From: Plectrocnemia conspersa
Taxonomy: Eukaryota > Arthropoda > Insecta > Trichoptera > Polycentropodidae
Assembly (NCBI GenBank): GCA_009617715.1
Contig: VTFK01000269.1
Location: forward strand, 1,054,001 to 1,118,000
Direction of reading: 5' to 3'
DNA length: 64,000 nt
Part shown: in pieces, positions 1 to 10,739 of the stretch
Numbering within the stretch: position 1 is the stretch's first letter
Layout of the letters: each line of letters begins with the position of its first letter
Made by a program: the position numbers and the translations under genes
Notes under the pieces: generated by a model
What the model was told of the DNA's origin: nothing
Database searches by the model: none
Seen by the model: only the letters and a program-made list of their open reading frames with translations

Positions 1-211
1 GGGGGCGGCATATTCGCGATGGGGTCGTCCAGTGTGGTTCTTAACCCTGAATGCACTAAAACATATATAAATCCACAAATAAAAATAGCTTAATAATAAC
101 CAATTTATTATTTTAAGAAATGCTGATTTTATGATTCTGCAAAAAATATATGGGGGGGGGGGGCAATTGTAAGGATCGCCCTGGGCGGCACATACCCTAG
201 CTACGCCGCTG
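1..211 (-). mobile_element. Partial non-autonomous hAT element, family A
   Basis: The right edge reads, on the minus strand, CAGCGGCGTAGCTAGGG followed by a GTGCCGCCC block and a G/C tract. This matches the terminus of the complete copy at 21228-21801 (CAATGACGTCGCTAGGG, then GTGCCGCCC). The stretch around 117-135 (aaatgctgattttatg) matches the reverse complement of the interior of that copy, and bases 1-14 match its other subterminal block (TGCCGCCCCC). The window edge cuts off the last few dozen bases, so the far inverted repeat and the target duplication cannot be checked. The copy is shorter than its partner. No coding capacity. The hAT assignment is borrowed from the complete copy. Confidence 0.72.
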
Positions 212-767
212 CATATAATTGAACGAACAATAAATATTATAGTATTTGAATGGAAGGACAAAAATTAGACTAGGCGTGGGTTATCAATTAGGTACTATTA
301 CCATATAGTCAATTTTTATATTATGCAAAAAAGCTGGTGAAAGAAAAACAGAGGATATGTTTAAAAACGTAATTCAAAATCATATATTCATATGGAAGAT
401 TGCTTCGAGAAATATCATACGATGGACAAATATAACCAAACATCAAGTATGTAAATATGTAAGTAATTGTAATGTACATAACTAAATACATTTACAAGGA
501 TAGAGCGAAACATTCCTTATTTTATCATTGCATTGGTGTTTTTTTAGGTAGTGGTCCCAATATCTGTAACGGGTACAGGGTATACCTTAAAGAAATGATA
601 TGTAAATAAAAGGTAAGAAGCTTTATTTTTGTGATTAAATAAATTGGACCGGAGTGGATTCAATAAAAAAACAGTTTTTGTCCAGTACAGGTTAATGACC
701 TATTTTAATACATAATTTATACATACAAAAACATCTAAAAAATAACATCTTTGTGTTTAATAAGTTC
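212..767. other. AT-rich stretch without a recognised gene
   Basis: Low-complexity AT-rich DNA. The only gene-like signal is on the plus strand near 537-607: a T-run ending in an AG at about 548, roughly 65 bases, then AAAAG followed by GTAAGAAG. No frame through this interval is both open at both ends and recognisable, so it is not called as an exon. Confidence 0.5.
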
Positions 768-1165
768 GTTGAGAAGCTCGATGGCTCGTGACAAAGGGGA
801 GTTCTTGAGCACTGACGTTCTGGCCGCCACGAATAGGAATAAGGGACGCGATCGCGACTTTATATGGCCCTATACATCAGTAAAGTAGCATGTCACATCT
901 ATGAATTTAATAATGCTTCACTGAATACCCGCCACATTGAGAATGTAACGAATTGTACCTCAATGCTACAACCTCTTCCTTCCATAACAAGGAAAATTCG
1001 CCTCGCTGGCATTCCAGATAATGAGCCAACCAAATTCGAGTACGCTACTAACTAGCGTACCGTATAAAAGGCGCATAACGAAACCGAGCATCCTCGAAGA
1101 CTTATGGCAAACTAGAATAATAAACATTCCGTGCAGAATATTTGATAGAAGGGAGCTTTTGTGCT
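768..1165 (-). pseudogene. LINE reverse transcriptase C-terminal fragment
   Basis: Minus-strand reading gives RMLGFVMR, then LYGTLVSSVLEFG and IIWNAS. These line up with the post-palm region of jockey/R1-type LINE reverse transcriptases, usually MLGFVxR...LYNTLVRSxLEYG...VWNP, and with the second LINE relic of this window at 56349-56915 (KMLGFVMRDAF...LYNTLVRS). About ten residues between the two motifs are deleted here. Further downstream, after several stops, the reading SVLKNSPLSRAIELLNEL...DVIF resembles the usual end of such ORF2 proteins. The protein would copy its own RNA at a nicked target. This copy is broken by stops and an internal deletion and lacks the catalytic palm. The exact clade is not resolved. 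Confidence 0.62.
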
Positions 1166-1739
1166 ATACATATTTTTTTAAATTTGGATTTTTTTATATT
1201 TTTTATAACACATTTTTAATCATTTATCATATTTATAATATTGTATATAGTATTTTATTATTCCAGAACCTAAATCATAGATATAATATACGCATGGTAA
1301 TGCAAAACAACAACACTATGATAATAAAAGAAACAGAAAACGAATATTTTTACTCCATCTAACATAAAATATGAAATGCTAACAAACGAAAGGTTTTGGA
1401 AGGATAGAAAGCGCAGAAGTATTATACTAATAACAACTCTGAAACCGACACCATTGCTAGCTGCTTGAAATACTAGCAAAGTGATTATAATTATAAGAAA
1501 GTGTGATGCAGTAGAACCAATTACATTGAGGAAACAATACATATCCTTGTGGAAAAGTTATTAATTTAGCGAGCCTAACGTAATATTCATGAACACTAAA
1601 AACTTCCAATTTATTTTCAACTCTAATCTCATTACTGAAAGTTTGCGAGTAAGTTATAAATTGAATAGCAACGTTTGTTTTTGAATGTGGCGAATGAAGC
1701 AATCGATGTGTGCAAGAGCCAAACTGTGTAGCAGCTGTG
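1166..1739. other. AT-rich stretch, possibly decayed LINE
   Basis: No gene recognised. It lies between two minus-strand fragments that may belong to one LINE, so it may be eroded element sequence, but I see no diagnostic motif. Confidence 0.35.
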
Positions 1740-2080
1740 TCAAGTTGTTAGCGCCTCTTAATGAGTGTACCATTAATGAGCAGTGTTATTTTGTGGGATT
1801 TTACTAGGAAAAAGGTGTGGCAGTGGATAATATCCATAAATAAATTCATCCTTATTGTGAGTATTGGGTATTTGGCGCAAGTATCGAAGACGAACATCAG
1901 ATCAGTCGGCCACTGGAGATTGCTATGAAGGTAAAAATGCAGGGAGTTGACGACTTGATCTGAGGAGATAAAATACAAGTAGAAAGTTTTCGAACACTCT
2001 GCATCAGTAAACAACATATTTAGGGAGCGCTTTTCTAACGGGGGCGTAGTAAGAAAACAATTACCCAGCAACCAATTTTA
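1740..2080 (-). pseudogene. Possible LINE endonuclease/RT linker remnant
   Basis: A 107-codon minus-strand ORF (1748-2071) includes PPLEKRSLNMLF and SSDQVVNSLHFYL. The first resembles the end of an APE-type LINE endonuclease (usually PPLxxSDHNxI), with the catalytic SDH residues lost. The second resembles the linker that follows. Orientation and order fit the reverse transcriptase fragment at 768-1165, with the catalytic palm missing between them, as if one element had suffered an internal deletion. The similarity is weak and from memory of the family pattern. It may also be a chance ORF. Confidence 0.3.
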
Positions 2081-2274
2081 AGAACAAGTTTAATTTTATT
2101 ACTGACTTTCTCTCGTGATAAGCAATTAATTTGTAAATGTATGTTTTTCATATTGTGTTTTAATGTGTTTAAAATGAGGGTGGAGTATGCAATACTTTAG
2201 ACTTATTCATGAAATCGTTTGTTTGGAAAATCCCATTGAATAGGGACTCGGATGAAAATTTTATTTTTACCTTT

Positions 2275-2780
2275 CTATCGACGATCTACTTCGCATATAA
2301 TAAAACCACGAGGCAATAGGCCATTGTGACCGGTAAAAGCCGCCGCATTTGGTCCGAAATGATCAAACGGCCCAGTTGGGTCGACCTGACCCCATTCGAA
2401 CCAACCTTGACCCGCGCCGAGCCTGCCTGCTGCAGCTGATGCAATATGTATGCGAACTCTTATGGCCTCATCCTGGCCTATATCCTGGGGGCGGCGGATT
2501 AACGGCCACATAATTAAGAGCGCGAATAGATATAAGCAGTGAGACTTTACCCAATTTCGGTGGATATCTTGCGTCGCTTTGCGCAAATCCCAACACGTCA
2601 ATTAACCTCAACCCCCGCACGGGACGTGGTGGATTGGCCCAGTTGGCAGCAGCGGGCGGAGGCTTTATTCTATTTTTGTATTTTTTCGCCGGCCGAGATG
2701 GCCGACGGGCAAAAGGAAAACTCACGAAAACGCAATTAAAAACTACGGGGTTTAACCACGCGATGTTGATATACGAACTT
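2275..2780. other. Unique GC/CpG-richer patch
   Basis: GC-richer block set in AT-rich DNA. ORFs of 66-108 codons overlap in several frames on both strands, which is what base composition alone gives. No domain is recognised. On the minus strand two GGGTCA half-sites lie about 20 bases apart near 2386-2415, one followed by AGG (GGGTCAAGG), a nuclear-receptor-like half-site arrangement. Function is unknown. A regulatory role is inference only. Confidence 0.4.
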
Positions 2781-3456
2781 GGCCTTTGCCGAGTGAAAAT
2801 AAATCCCGGAGGTAATAATGTATGCCATGTGCAGATCTATAGATACATATACATAAAGAGTTACAGAGTTATTTTTGTACTACAGTATTATTTTAGAAGA
2901 AAATATTATAATTATAATTAAAGGACAAACATAAGAAACAGAGAAATGTCATTGGAAATATTTAAGAGGTAAATGGTTAATTTAAAACTTATTAATGAAA
3001 GAACGACAGTTTAAACTATGTATTATAGTTACTTTGACATATTAAATCTGAGATACAGGCTTTGCAAATTTTATGACACCAGAGTTCACCGTAAATAGGA
3101 TTTCTAATTTATAGTTAATGTCACCAGGAAGAGTTCAGTCAAAATAAATAAAGTGGAAAAATTGAAAATATTAATATGAAAAATTAGCAAAGTGACTAGG
3201 TCTTTAAAAAAATAAAATATGTATGTTTTTGTAAGTAAAAAAAAACAGGAAAGAACTATTAATTTCATCTGCGGTATTTTTGAAATGGTTGAAGAACAAC
3301 GTAAATAATATGAAAAATGTTTTGGTATTGAAAGCTTAAGAACGTATTTTGTGAAAACATAAACTAAAAAAATTTGGAATAATAATGTTAACTCTATTTT
3401 GGCCTATATTTAAATTGGAATCACGTCAAATTTAAATCAAAAATGAGTCAGATGTT
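2781..3456. other. AT-rich stretch, nothing recognised
   Basis: AT-rich sequence with A and T runs. No ORF, hairpin or repeat end that I can support. Confidence 0.5.
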
Positions 3457-3460
3457 TTAA

Positions 3461-3692
3461 CCCTTTGGACGCGTTAATCAAAAATAAATATAAAATTGTT
3501 TTTTGTTTTCAAATGCAAATTTTACCTTGATACTGTGTTTAAAAGATCTGTTTTTTTAATTTTTATTTATTTAAAATAATATTTTATATTCATAAAAAAA
3601 GTTTTTTCTTAAAAACATTTTTTTACTTATTTTTGCGTAAAGAAATAAAAAAATCAATTGGGCGACTTTAGTCGATTTCCGCGTCCAAAGGG
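3461..3692. mobile_element. piggyBac-type MITE
   Basis: A 232 bp element bounded by perfect 13 bp inverted repeats: CCCTTTGGACGCG at 3461-3473 and its reverse complement at 3680-3692. It is flanked on both sides by TTAA (3457-3460 and 3693-3696). TTAA duplication with a CCC-starting terminus is the hallmark of the piggyBac superfamily. The interior is AT-rich, with no transposase, so it must have moved by a transposase encoded elsewhere. The exact terminus match and clean TTAA suggest it is fairly young. Confidence 0.9.
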
Positions 3693-3696
3693 TTAA

Positions 3697-4940
3697 ACAA
3701 CAAAAGGAGTAAAATGCCCACCAAAATAATTCGGAATCGGTAGTGTAAAAACCGCAAAGCAAATTTTCAGTAAATTTTATCTTATTATAGTGCAATACAT
3801 ACACAATACATTATAAATATTGATTTTTAAGAATTATATATCCTGCTTAAACTAAGCATTTATCGCCTGGGACAAAAAATACTAGGTTGAATTGACCACT
3901 CACAAATCACAAGTCAGTCTTTTCCAGCTTTCATTATACTTACCGAAACCTCGAAAATGGGATCGAGGACCGGAATGGGTACAACATAAACCTCATTAAA
4001 TTTGAGTATAATTAATGTAAAAATTAATATACGATTATTATTAATGGGATATCTTTATAGATTAAAATAAATACCAGCTATAAATTAACAATATTTAACA
4101 AATGATTTAAATGACAAAAAATTGAGGTTCAGATGTGCCACGCCACTTTCTAGTTTTTCGATGTTTTTCATTTCTCGAGGAATGAGAATTCTCATTTTCA
4201 CTTTTGATACATAAAAATATGAATTTTGATACACAAAAATATTATAAAATGATAAGTATATCGACGTGTATCCGTATCATGTGCTTTAGAGCTAAAAGTA
4301 GGCGTAAACCCAAACTTGCCATCTATGAATAATCATGAAATGGATAGCTCTCGAACTGACTGTGTTAACGCAAATAGAGTACAGCTTAAATTTAATAATC
4401 CAATAATACACAATAGCTTCCACAACCCCATTTATTATAATAAACTTTTGCCTGGTTTTTATACCGAATTTTTAACATTAACTCCCACACGCCCTCCTTT
4501 CAACATCATATTTAAGTTGATATTTTTTACCCTAAAAATTGTGTTATATTTTAATATTTTCCTTATGCACCGTTTGTTTGTAATGCCACTTTATTGAGCT
4601 ACCCAAATGTCACAAACTTTAATAAAATACACACATACTATAAAAAGAAATATGAACTTTACTAAAATGAATAATGAATAAATCATACAAATACGATTGT
4701 TAAAAAAAATATGTTTAAATATTGTACACATTTTTGGGCATGTATAATATATATTAAATATATAATATACTGAAATGTATAGTAAGTATTTTAACATGAA
4801 GCTGAAATAAATTGTATCATTTAATGGTTATAATTGCCAGACCCCGATTATTTGTCTGTTAACTACTTATATTACTAACTACTAACGTAATAATAGTATC
4901 CATCGTAAATAAAAATATACTTTGTTGTAAGAGTGCTGCA
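3697..4940. other. AT-rich stretch; possible 3' UTR of the minus-strand exon
   Basis: Mostly AT-rich with no convincing ORF. On the minus strand it begins directly after the stop codon at 4941-4943, so its right part is the likely 3' untranslated region; a weak poly(A)-signal candidate (ATTAAA on the minus strand) is near 4820. A consensus-like minus-strand splice donor, TTTCG|GTAAGTATAAT, sits with its junction between 3944 and 3943, but no good acceptor pairs with it. Confidence 0.4.
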
Positions 4941-5037
4941 TTATACAGTTTCAGAAGCCATTTCCACGACAATTCCTTTACGAACCTTCACCTTATCGGA
5001 CATTACATCTACGCTCACACCGTTTCCCGAATTATAC
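4941..5037 (-). CDS. Candidate 3'-terminal coding exon, product unknown
   Basis: On the minus strand a pyrimidine-rich tract (tttttctcttttgttg) ends in CAG at 5038-5040. The exon then starts with one base carried over from an upstream codon and reads YNSGNGVSVDV, then MSDKVKVRKGIVVEMASETV, then TAA at 4941-4943. The 32-residue tail is hydrophilic and basic in the middle, with mixed codon use and much higher GC and CpG content than its surroundings, as expected for coding sequence. The last residues (SETV) have the form of a class III PDZ ligand (acidic residue at -2, valine at the end), which is only suggestive. Reading upstream without splicing meets TAG near 5093 with no start codon between, so a spliced origin is preferred. 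The upstream exons must lie further right and none was identified. I do not recognise the protein. Confidence 0.5.
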
Positions 5038-5429
5038 CTGCAACAAAAGAGAAAAACATATATTAGCACCAAACCACAACACGCGGAACAGCGCTAACGG
5101 ACACCGCACTACAAGATAACCCGTTTTTACGATTTCGTGGTATATGTCAGCCGACTCTAGTTAACGGTGTGCTCTCTTATTGTGGCTAACGGTTGAACGT
5201 AACGCATATACGGCCGTAGCATAAGGCGACCTAAGAGTTCTTTGTGTTTATCATTTGGCGAAAAACACAAGCCGATGGCCGATTGAAAAGGCTCGTTAGA
5301 GCTCGTCGCTAAAGAGAAGAAGAATCGAAGATTGGACGAAAAAACCGAGCCGCGATCGAGGTTAAACTCTAAATAAAACGTTCGCCAGACTGACAGGAAA
5401 GGAAACAATTGGGCTTGTGCATAAAGAAA
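5038..5429 (-). other. Putative intron sequence upstream of the terminal exon
   Basis: If the exon at 4941-5037 is real, this is the 3' end of its last intron, including the polypyrimidine tract at 5041-5062. It is GC-richer than average, and an 83-codon minus-strand ORF (5157-5408) shows no recognised domain. Confidence 0.4.
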
Positions 5430-5472
5430 CGATAAAAAAGAACTGGGCCGTTGTCCAGTTCTTTTTTCATCG
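5430..5472. other. Near-perfect stem-loop
   Basis: AAAAAAGAACTGG at 5434-5446 pairs perfectly with CCAGTTCTTTTTT at 5455-5467 across an 8-base loop. CGAT (5430-5433) and ATCG (5469-5472) extend the stem to 17 base pairs with one bulged base. This is a perfect 13 bp palindromic arm in unique sequence about 400 bases upstream of the candidate terminal exon. It could be a small foldback element, a structured RNA segment of an intron, or a relic of a transposon end. No partner copy was seen in the window. Confidence 0.8.
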
Positions 5473-7183
5473 CTTTGTTTCGAGTCGAAAGAGGTCGCAA
5501 ACTATCATTAAAAAATATATATTGATTTGAAACATAACTTTTCCAATCAGTTTATGATTTAATCAAAGCACAAAACTATTGCGCAGTTCTGTCAAACCGA
5601 AAACATTTGGTACAGTTTAAAATTAATTTCAATACAAGCTTGTGATAAATGTTATAAGCCCAACCCACCGTTTTTAAAGAACGCTAATTTACATTCACGC
5701 CCTCCATTTTGACTTATATACGATGCTAATTAAGCAAATGCGCCAATTAAATAAGCCTAATTAAGGGCTATTAAATGTTTTTAGCGCTGTTTAAAGTAAA
5801 ATATGCGTATATAAAAATAGACGTTTTTGATATGAATCTGATTGCTGATAAAATATAAATCTTTCGCAATTAACTTCCAATTTTTTTTAAGTGAACCATT
5901 ACCTTATGATGGATCAGTGTTGTAAGTTAAAGTTCGAGATTCATAATATTAAACAGCACGATGTTTTTAACAAATTTGTCCGTTCTATCCGAAGTCAGTT
6001 TTATAGAGGTTTTACTGTATATCCAATGATGGTAAAAATAAATACATGCAGTCTAGGCTTTTATATTTATTATATAGATGCGGCTCGCAAGCCACAGCTG
6101 CGTACCGATGGCGTCAAAAAGGACCTCTTGTGTCGCATCACATATTCGAAGGATCTCCTCTGCGGAAAGTTATTCGGAGGACATCTGTCTCGAGAAAATA
6201 TAACGATTGTCCCGTCTGCCGGAGGAGACGCCGGCATAACAATGAGACGAGGGTGAGTCGGAGACCTTCCACATTTTATTACGTCCGTCAGCGGAGAAAT
6301 TTTACTTTAAAAAATCTGATGTCTATGCTTGTAACGTTGATATCTACTATACGGTATCTGGCGTAATTTGTTAAAATATGCTTACATGAATTGTTCGCAT
6401 TCAGGGGAAATCTTAGAAAGAAATGTTGCCCATAAAGGTTTGAGGGGTTACACGATAGGCGCTATGATTTGTTTCCGGGGGAGGCTGCAGGAAATGAGGG
6501 CATTCCAAACGGCGATTTGTAACAGGGAAATATTGAAGGGAAACACTATTTCTTGCCGGGAAACTGCTAGCAGGCGATAAGCCGACCGGACCGAATACAA
6601 ATCGAGGCACGTTAAACGTACGTTCTAGTTTTATTTATTTTTTTATTTCCAAGACAAGAAAAGAGAGATAGAGATTGAAAGTTTGAGTTTTGAAGGATCA
6701 GAATGGAAGAAAACGTGTCAGCGATATATAAAAGTGGTGAAAAAACTTTATAGTGAGATCTTAACGATATATCTTTTATTTTTTTTTTGGTATCAAAATT
6801 ATTTTGCTTTCAGTAACAATGACGTTGTCAAAATTTCTTAAGGAGCATTTTTATGATTACTTTAATATTATAAAGATGTCAGATTTACAGAGTATATGTA
6901 TCAGAACAATATAAATTAAGTTGCATTATTGATCATATTTTGGCTATAACTCAAAAATCACTCAACATGACTTTTTATGACTAGACTAAGAACCATTAAC
7001 TTAAGTTTCAAATGTAATATTTGTATTGTGTAGAAAAATATTGTGAGACTAAAAGTTTAATTTTAAATTATTAACTACGTTATTTTATTTGAAAATACAG
7101 TGTATTCGATTATCGGGGTGCGAAATATCCGTACTTAGAAAAAATTCAATTTGTTTAATGAGAATCCGCATCTGTTGTGACTA
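5473..7183. other. No gene recognised; GC-richer core at about 6080-6260
   Basis: AT-rich flanks around a GC/CpG-richer core. Overlapping ORFs of 65-121 codons in several frames (5891-6610) share no recognisable domain and lack splice context. Nothing else supported. Confidence 0.4.
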
Positions 7184-7184
7184 G

Positions 7185-7340
7185 GGATTGCAATACCGGT
7201 AATTGGGGAAAAATTTGACCTTCGCTACTACCGGTATTACAAAATGAAACCGGTAGTACCGAAAAGATTTTTTCTTTTTATAATATATGATGAAAATGAT
7301 ATCTCCGTGGCTTAGAACTACATCTACAACGACGATTCCG
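7185..7340 (+). mobile_element. Orphan hAT-like terminus (TAGGGATTG type)
   Basis: TAGGGATTGCAATACCGGT at about 7185 has the same start and layout as the ends of the complete elements at 35596-36644 and 55634-56271 (TAGGGATTC plus a repeated GC core). Here the repeated core is ACCGGTA, present several times in both orientations between 7195 and 7260 and once more as CCGGTATTG near 7338. No opposite end with AATCCCTA is found downstream, so the copy is truncated or its other end has decayed. Confidence 0.5.
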
Positions 7341-8307
7341 GTATTGTATTACTTTTAACATTAGTAGAAATATTTAAGTATACGAGAGATACATCTTTTG
7401 AAAATATTTTTTTTTTCTAAGTGGAAGTATTTTTAGATTGATGCCGAAATATGCTTATAAGTGCATTTCATTGTATTGTATAGTAAGTTGTCGAAAAAGC
7501 TTTGATGTTATTTTTTTATTATATTCGCTGAGCGCTCTTTAAGTGTGTCAAGTGGACGTAGAACATGCACCGGGAGGCACGTACGACCCAGTATATAATT
7601 TTCCGCGAGTTTTGCACGTCTTTGCGCGAAAAATGCAAGACGATAAATAATTGCCGAGATAACGACGCAGCGGCCGCGCAGTCATCCACTCTCCTTTGTG
7701 CATAGTTGAGTCGACGACGAGTTTACGAATATTGTTTGTCGGAGAGCGCACGAGTCGGGGTGCAAGCAATTTCACAACTGCAGACACTAATTGCGAATTC
7801 TTGCTCACTCTCAGCAGAACGAGAACGAAACCACGGCCTTGCAATGCAGAAACACGCATATGTGTGTAATTCGCAAACGTCGGCGATGTGCATATATTGG
7901 CGTGAAAAAAATATTCAAAGGCAACTAACCGTGAGCCATCAATCTATCATTTCCCTAGTTAGTTCACTGGAGTTGTGATGAGAGAATCGATATAACTGGA
8001 GGCTCCACAAGATGTAGTTAAACACAAGTTTGCAGACATGCCAGCGCTTATACAGTACTACACTTCGGTAAATGTTTGCAACTCTCTTGATAATTTCAGT
8101 CAACGCTACTGTGGTCATTTCGAAATAACGCGACACTTCTATAAGTATACATTTAATAGCGCATTGACGTGCATCTAGCCTAGATTAACTAGAAATAACG
8201 TTATAGTGCTTCGAATCGGGTACCCGCACTTTATAACGAAACGATTTAAAAAACAAATACCTTGTTATTTTTTTTATTTAAATATATATCTCACATAAAA
8301 AAAACAT
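7341..8307. other. No gene recognised; GC-richer part at about 7540-7880
   Basis: The middle is unique and CpG-bearing with short overlapping ORFs on both strands and no domain. The rest is AT-rich. No splice pair or repeat end supported. Confidence 0.4.
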
Positions 8308-9040
8308 TTAGAGATTAAGTGGGTAGTGAGATCGGTGTATCGCAAAGGGTCAGGAAATCTCTATAAACAGTCCGAAAGTATTGTTTCACAATGTATGTTT
8401 TATGACACATTTCGTTTCAGCATCCTCAAACATTTGCCGTTTTACAAAAAAATAAAAATGCGAGTATTTGCAAAAAATACACACAGCAACTCGGGGAACG
8501 GTCGTACAAAAAAAAAACGATATTTAAATCTATCGTTATTATTTACCGTCGGTGATTTATGATCGTTAGTTTTATTCGCTCGTTATCTATCGGTTGATGG
8601 TTAGCACCGCTAATACTGGTTATGATTAAAAAAAATTAATTATTTCAATGCAATTTTGATACCAAATACACATAATAAATTATTTGATTATATAATTAAT
8701 ATAGTGTATATAAGTAACAAAAAATATTTACTTATTCACTTTGACAAATATGAAAAGAGCAAATTCTGTATGTACTGTAAGATAATATTTTTTTATTCAA
8801 AATGGTATGATGCTTTCAAGTTTATAATATGCGAGAGTTGACAATGGTCGGCACTTCATAAAGTTTCTGGTAATCCTTTGACTCATAGTAGACACATATT
8901 TATACTGTCAACAATATATTGGGACGGGTGAGCAGTTTCACGTATTTATACGAACAATAGATTCATATATTAATATTGTTCCACGCTCATGGACAAAAGG
9001 CGAAAAAGCCGTTTTTTTCTATTTTACTTTGGTTTTATGT
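8308..9040 (+). repeat. Interspersed repeat family R1, copy 1
   Basis: About 730 bp whose reverse complement recurs at about 25570-26315. Anchors: gagattaagtgggtagtg at 8311 matches the complement of the end of copy 2; gggacgggtgag near 8919 matches ctcacccgtccc near 25700; acaaaaggcgaaaa near 8992 matches the start of copy 2. Divergence is substantial, with many indels, so the insertions are old. I see no inverted termini, poly(A) tail or coding domain, so the class is unknown. The 61-78 codon ORFs here are not conserved between the two copies. Confidence 0.75.
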
Positions 9041-9298
9041 AAAAATTAAAATTAACTGTTGACTCTAAAATATATATTTATTATGATTAAAATTAAATCT
9101 TTCTTAGATCCAGCTTTATAAAAATTACATTAGTTTCAACCATAATAGTTTGGTAACAAACAATAAATTTATTCGGCGTTCTAATTAATTTTGAAGTAGT
9201 ACTAATTTTAATCTGACTTGAAATTTAGGAACCCTTTCCCTCTTCTTACTTATATTTTTTATTAAGTCTTTACTTATTGTTTTCCAAATTAAATTCTA

Positions 9299-9381
9299 AA
9301 TGTATCTATAATATATTTGTAAATAAAATTATCTATAATATATTTGTATATAAATGTATCTATAATATATTTGTAAATAAA
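9299..9381. repeat. Three-copy AT minisatellite
   Basis: The unit tctataatatatttgta(a/t)ataaa, with short spacers of varying length, appears three times in a row starting near 9303, 9331 and 9358. It is a local tandem array directly before the palindrome at 9386. Confidence 0.8.
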
Positions 9382-9384
9382 ATG

Positions 9385-9650
9385 CAGTGGGAACTCTCGG
9401 TAACGAGCGTTCCCACTGCGACGGCACGACTTAATTGCTTTTGATGTGGATTTTTGACTTCTGAGAAGGGATAATTGTTTTTTGCGCTCTCGGATTGGTC
9501 AAAATTTGGTTTAGATATATTTCATTCGATTCCCACTTATTGTAAGTCCATTATTGCTAAAAATTCTTAATATAAACGCTAAATAACGAGCGACTCCACT
9601 GCTACGGCATGATTATATTGCTTTTGACGTGGAATTTAAACAGCCAATTT
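9385..9650. repeat. Palindrome-headed tandem repeat, foldback family F
   Basis: The left edge is a 16 bp-arm hairpin (GCAGTGGGAACTCTCG, loop GTAA, then the complement with one mismatch) ending near 9420. It leads into CACTGCGACGGCACGACTTAATTGCTTTTGATGTGG. The same module recurs at about 9593 (CACTGCTACGGCATGATTATATTGCTTTTGACGTGG), so the unit repeats in tandem with a period of about 183 bp. The internal part (TTTTTGACTTCTGAGAAGnGATAATTG) occurs again at 41165-41455 in a head-to-head foldback. No coding capacity. Probably a foldback-type or MITE-derived family. Confidence 0.7.
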
Positions 9651-10739
9651 AGCCAGAAAAATGCATGTCATTTAATGAAATACTATGAATCTTAAAGAAA
9701 TAGAAATATAAAAAAACGACCACTAACTGGTCCATTTTTGTCCCCCCCCTGAAAAAAGGTGTGGTGTGTGTGTACATGAATATTTCGATTAAATAAAATA
9801 TTAACATTTATACATATGTTTTAATTTTCTTTTCAAACATAATTAAATGCTATTTAAGCAAAATACGAAAATCAAATATTTAAGTTTATAATATAAATTA
9901 TAACTGTGTCAGTATATAATAGTGGAGAAAAAATAGCTCCGTTTAATTTAAGAAAAAATATCCGAGAACCGGGTAATTAATTTGGGCGGAAGCCTTACTT
10001 ATGAACTCATGAACTGAAAGTTATTAACAAATAAAATAAGTAATACTAATGTATGAACTTATTTGTTATTAGATTAAAACCTAGCTGAAATAAAAATGCG
10101 GAAAAAATTGCATAAGACAAAGAAATATAATATAGAAATTTCGACTTAACATAACCATTTCAATAAAATTTGTAGTAGTTTAGTTTTCAGTAGTATGGAT
10201 TATAAAGTTCAACGATACGAAGGAAAAGCATCTAAAAGTCTTAATGATTATGTATAGAACATTAGTTGGAATACGACAGATACTTTTTTAGTTTACCTAT
10301 CTTATATTTGTGTCAGGGGTTGTAATCTACTTGAAACGTTAAAAAAATCCCAGCTGCATCATTACTGAAAGAACTGAATTTACGAATTAGTTTTATCACG
10401 ATGGGAATGGCTGCTTAACATACTATTGGCATGTGTAATAATTCATAATTAACAGTGTCTTTCTGATTACATATATTATTTTTCTTCCCAGTAAAGGGTA
10501 AAAGCAACTGCTACGATAGTTGACAGTTGACACAGCATCGCCACTGGTTTGTATTAGTATACGAATACTTTTCAAGTTTGATTGATAAATTAAAAAAAAT
10601 AGACAATTTTGTTACAATCTTATAAAATGCCAGTCTAGCATATTTCTCGTCGTGCTGCGCATATAAAAAATAAAATGAAAAAATACACACACATAAGAAC
10701 GCGCATACACAGAGATCGAGCTTCGACACGTTCGACTTT
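9651..10739. other. AT-rich stretch with one acceptor-like site
   Basis: Mostly AT-rich. A pyrimidine tract ending in CCCAG at about 10491 is followed by a frame reading KGKSNCYDS and a stop. This looks like an acceptor but has no further support. Nothing else recognised. Confidence 0.35.

Noticed and set aside
2385..2410. tRNA-like B box (GGTTCGAAT) on the minus strand
   Set aside because: No A box, anticodon arm or acceptor stem can be drawn around it.
2275..2725. Minus-strand ORFs of 85-108 codons in the GC-rich patch
   Set aside because: Mutually overlapping frames, no known motif, no splice context.
5430..5472. Bacterial-type intrinsic terminator
   Set aside because: The stem followed by T residues looks like one, but the window is eukaryotic and no bacterial gene is nearby.
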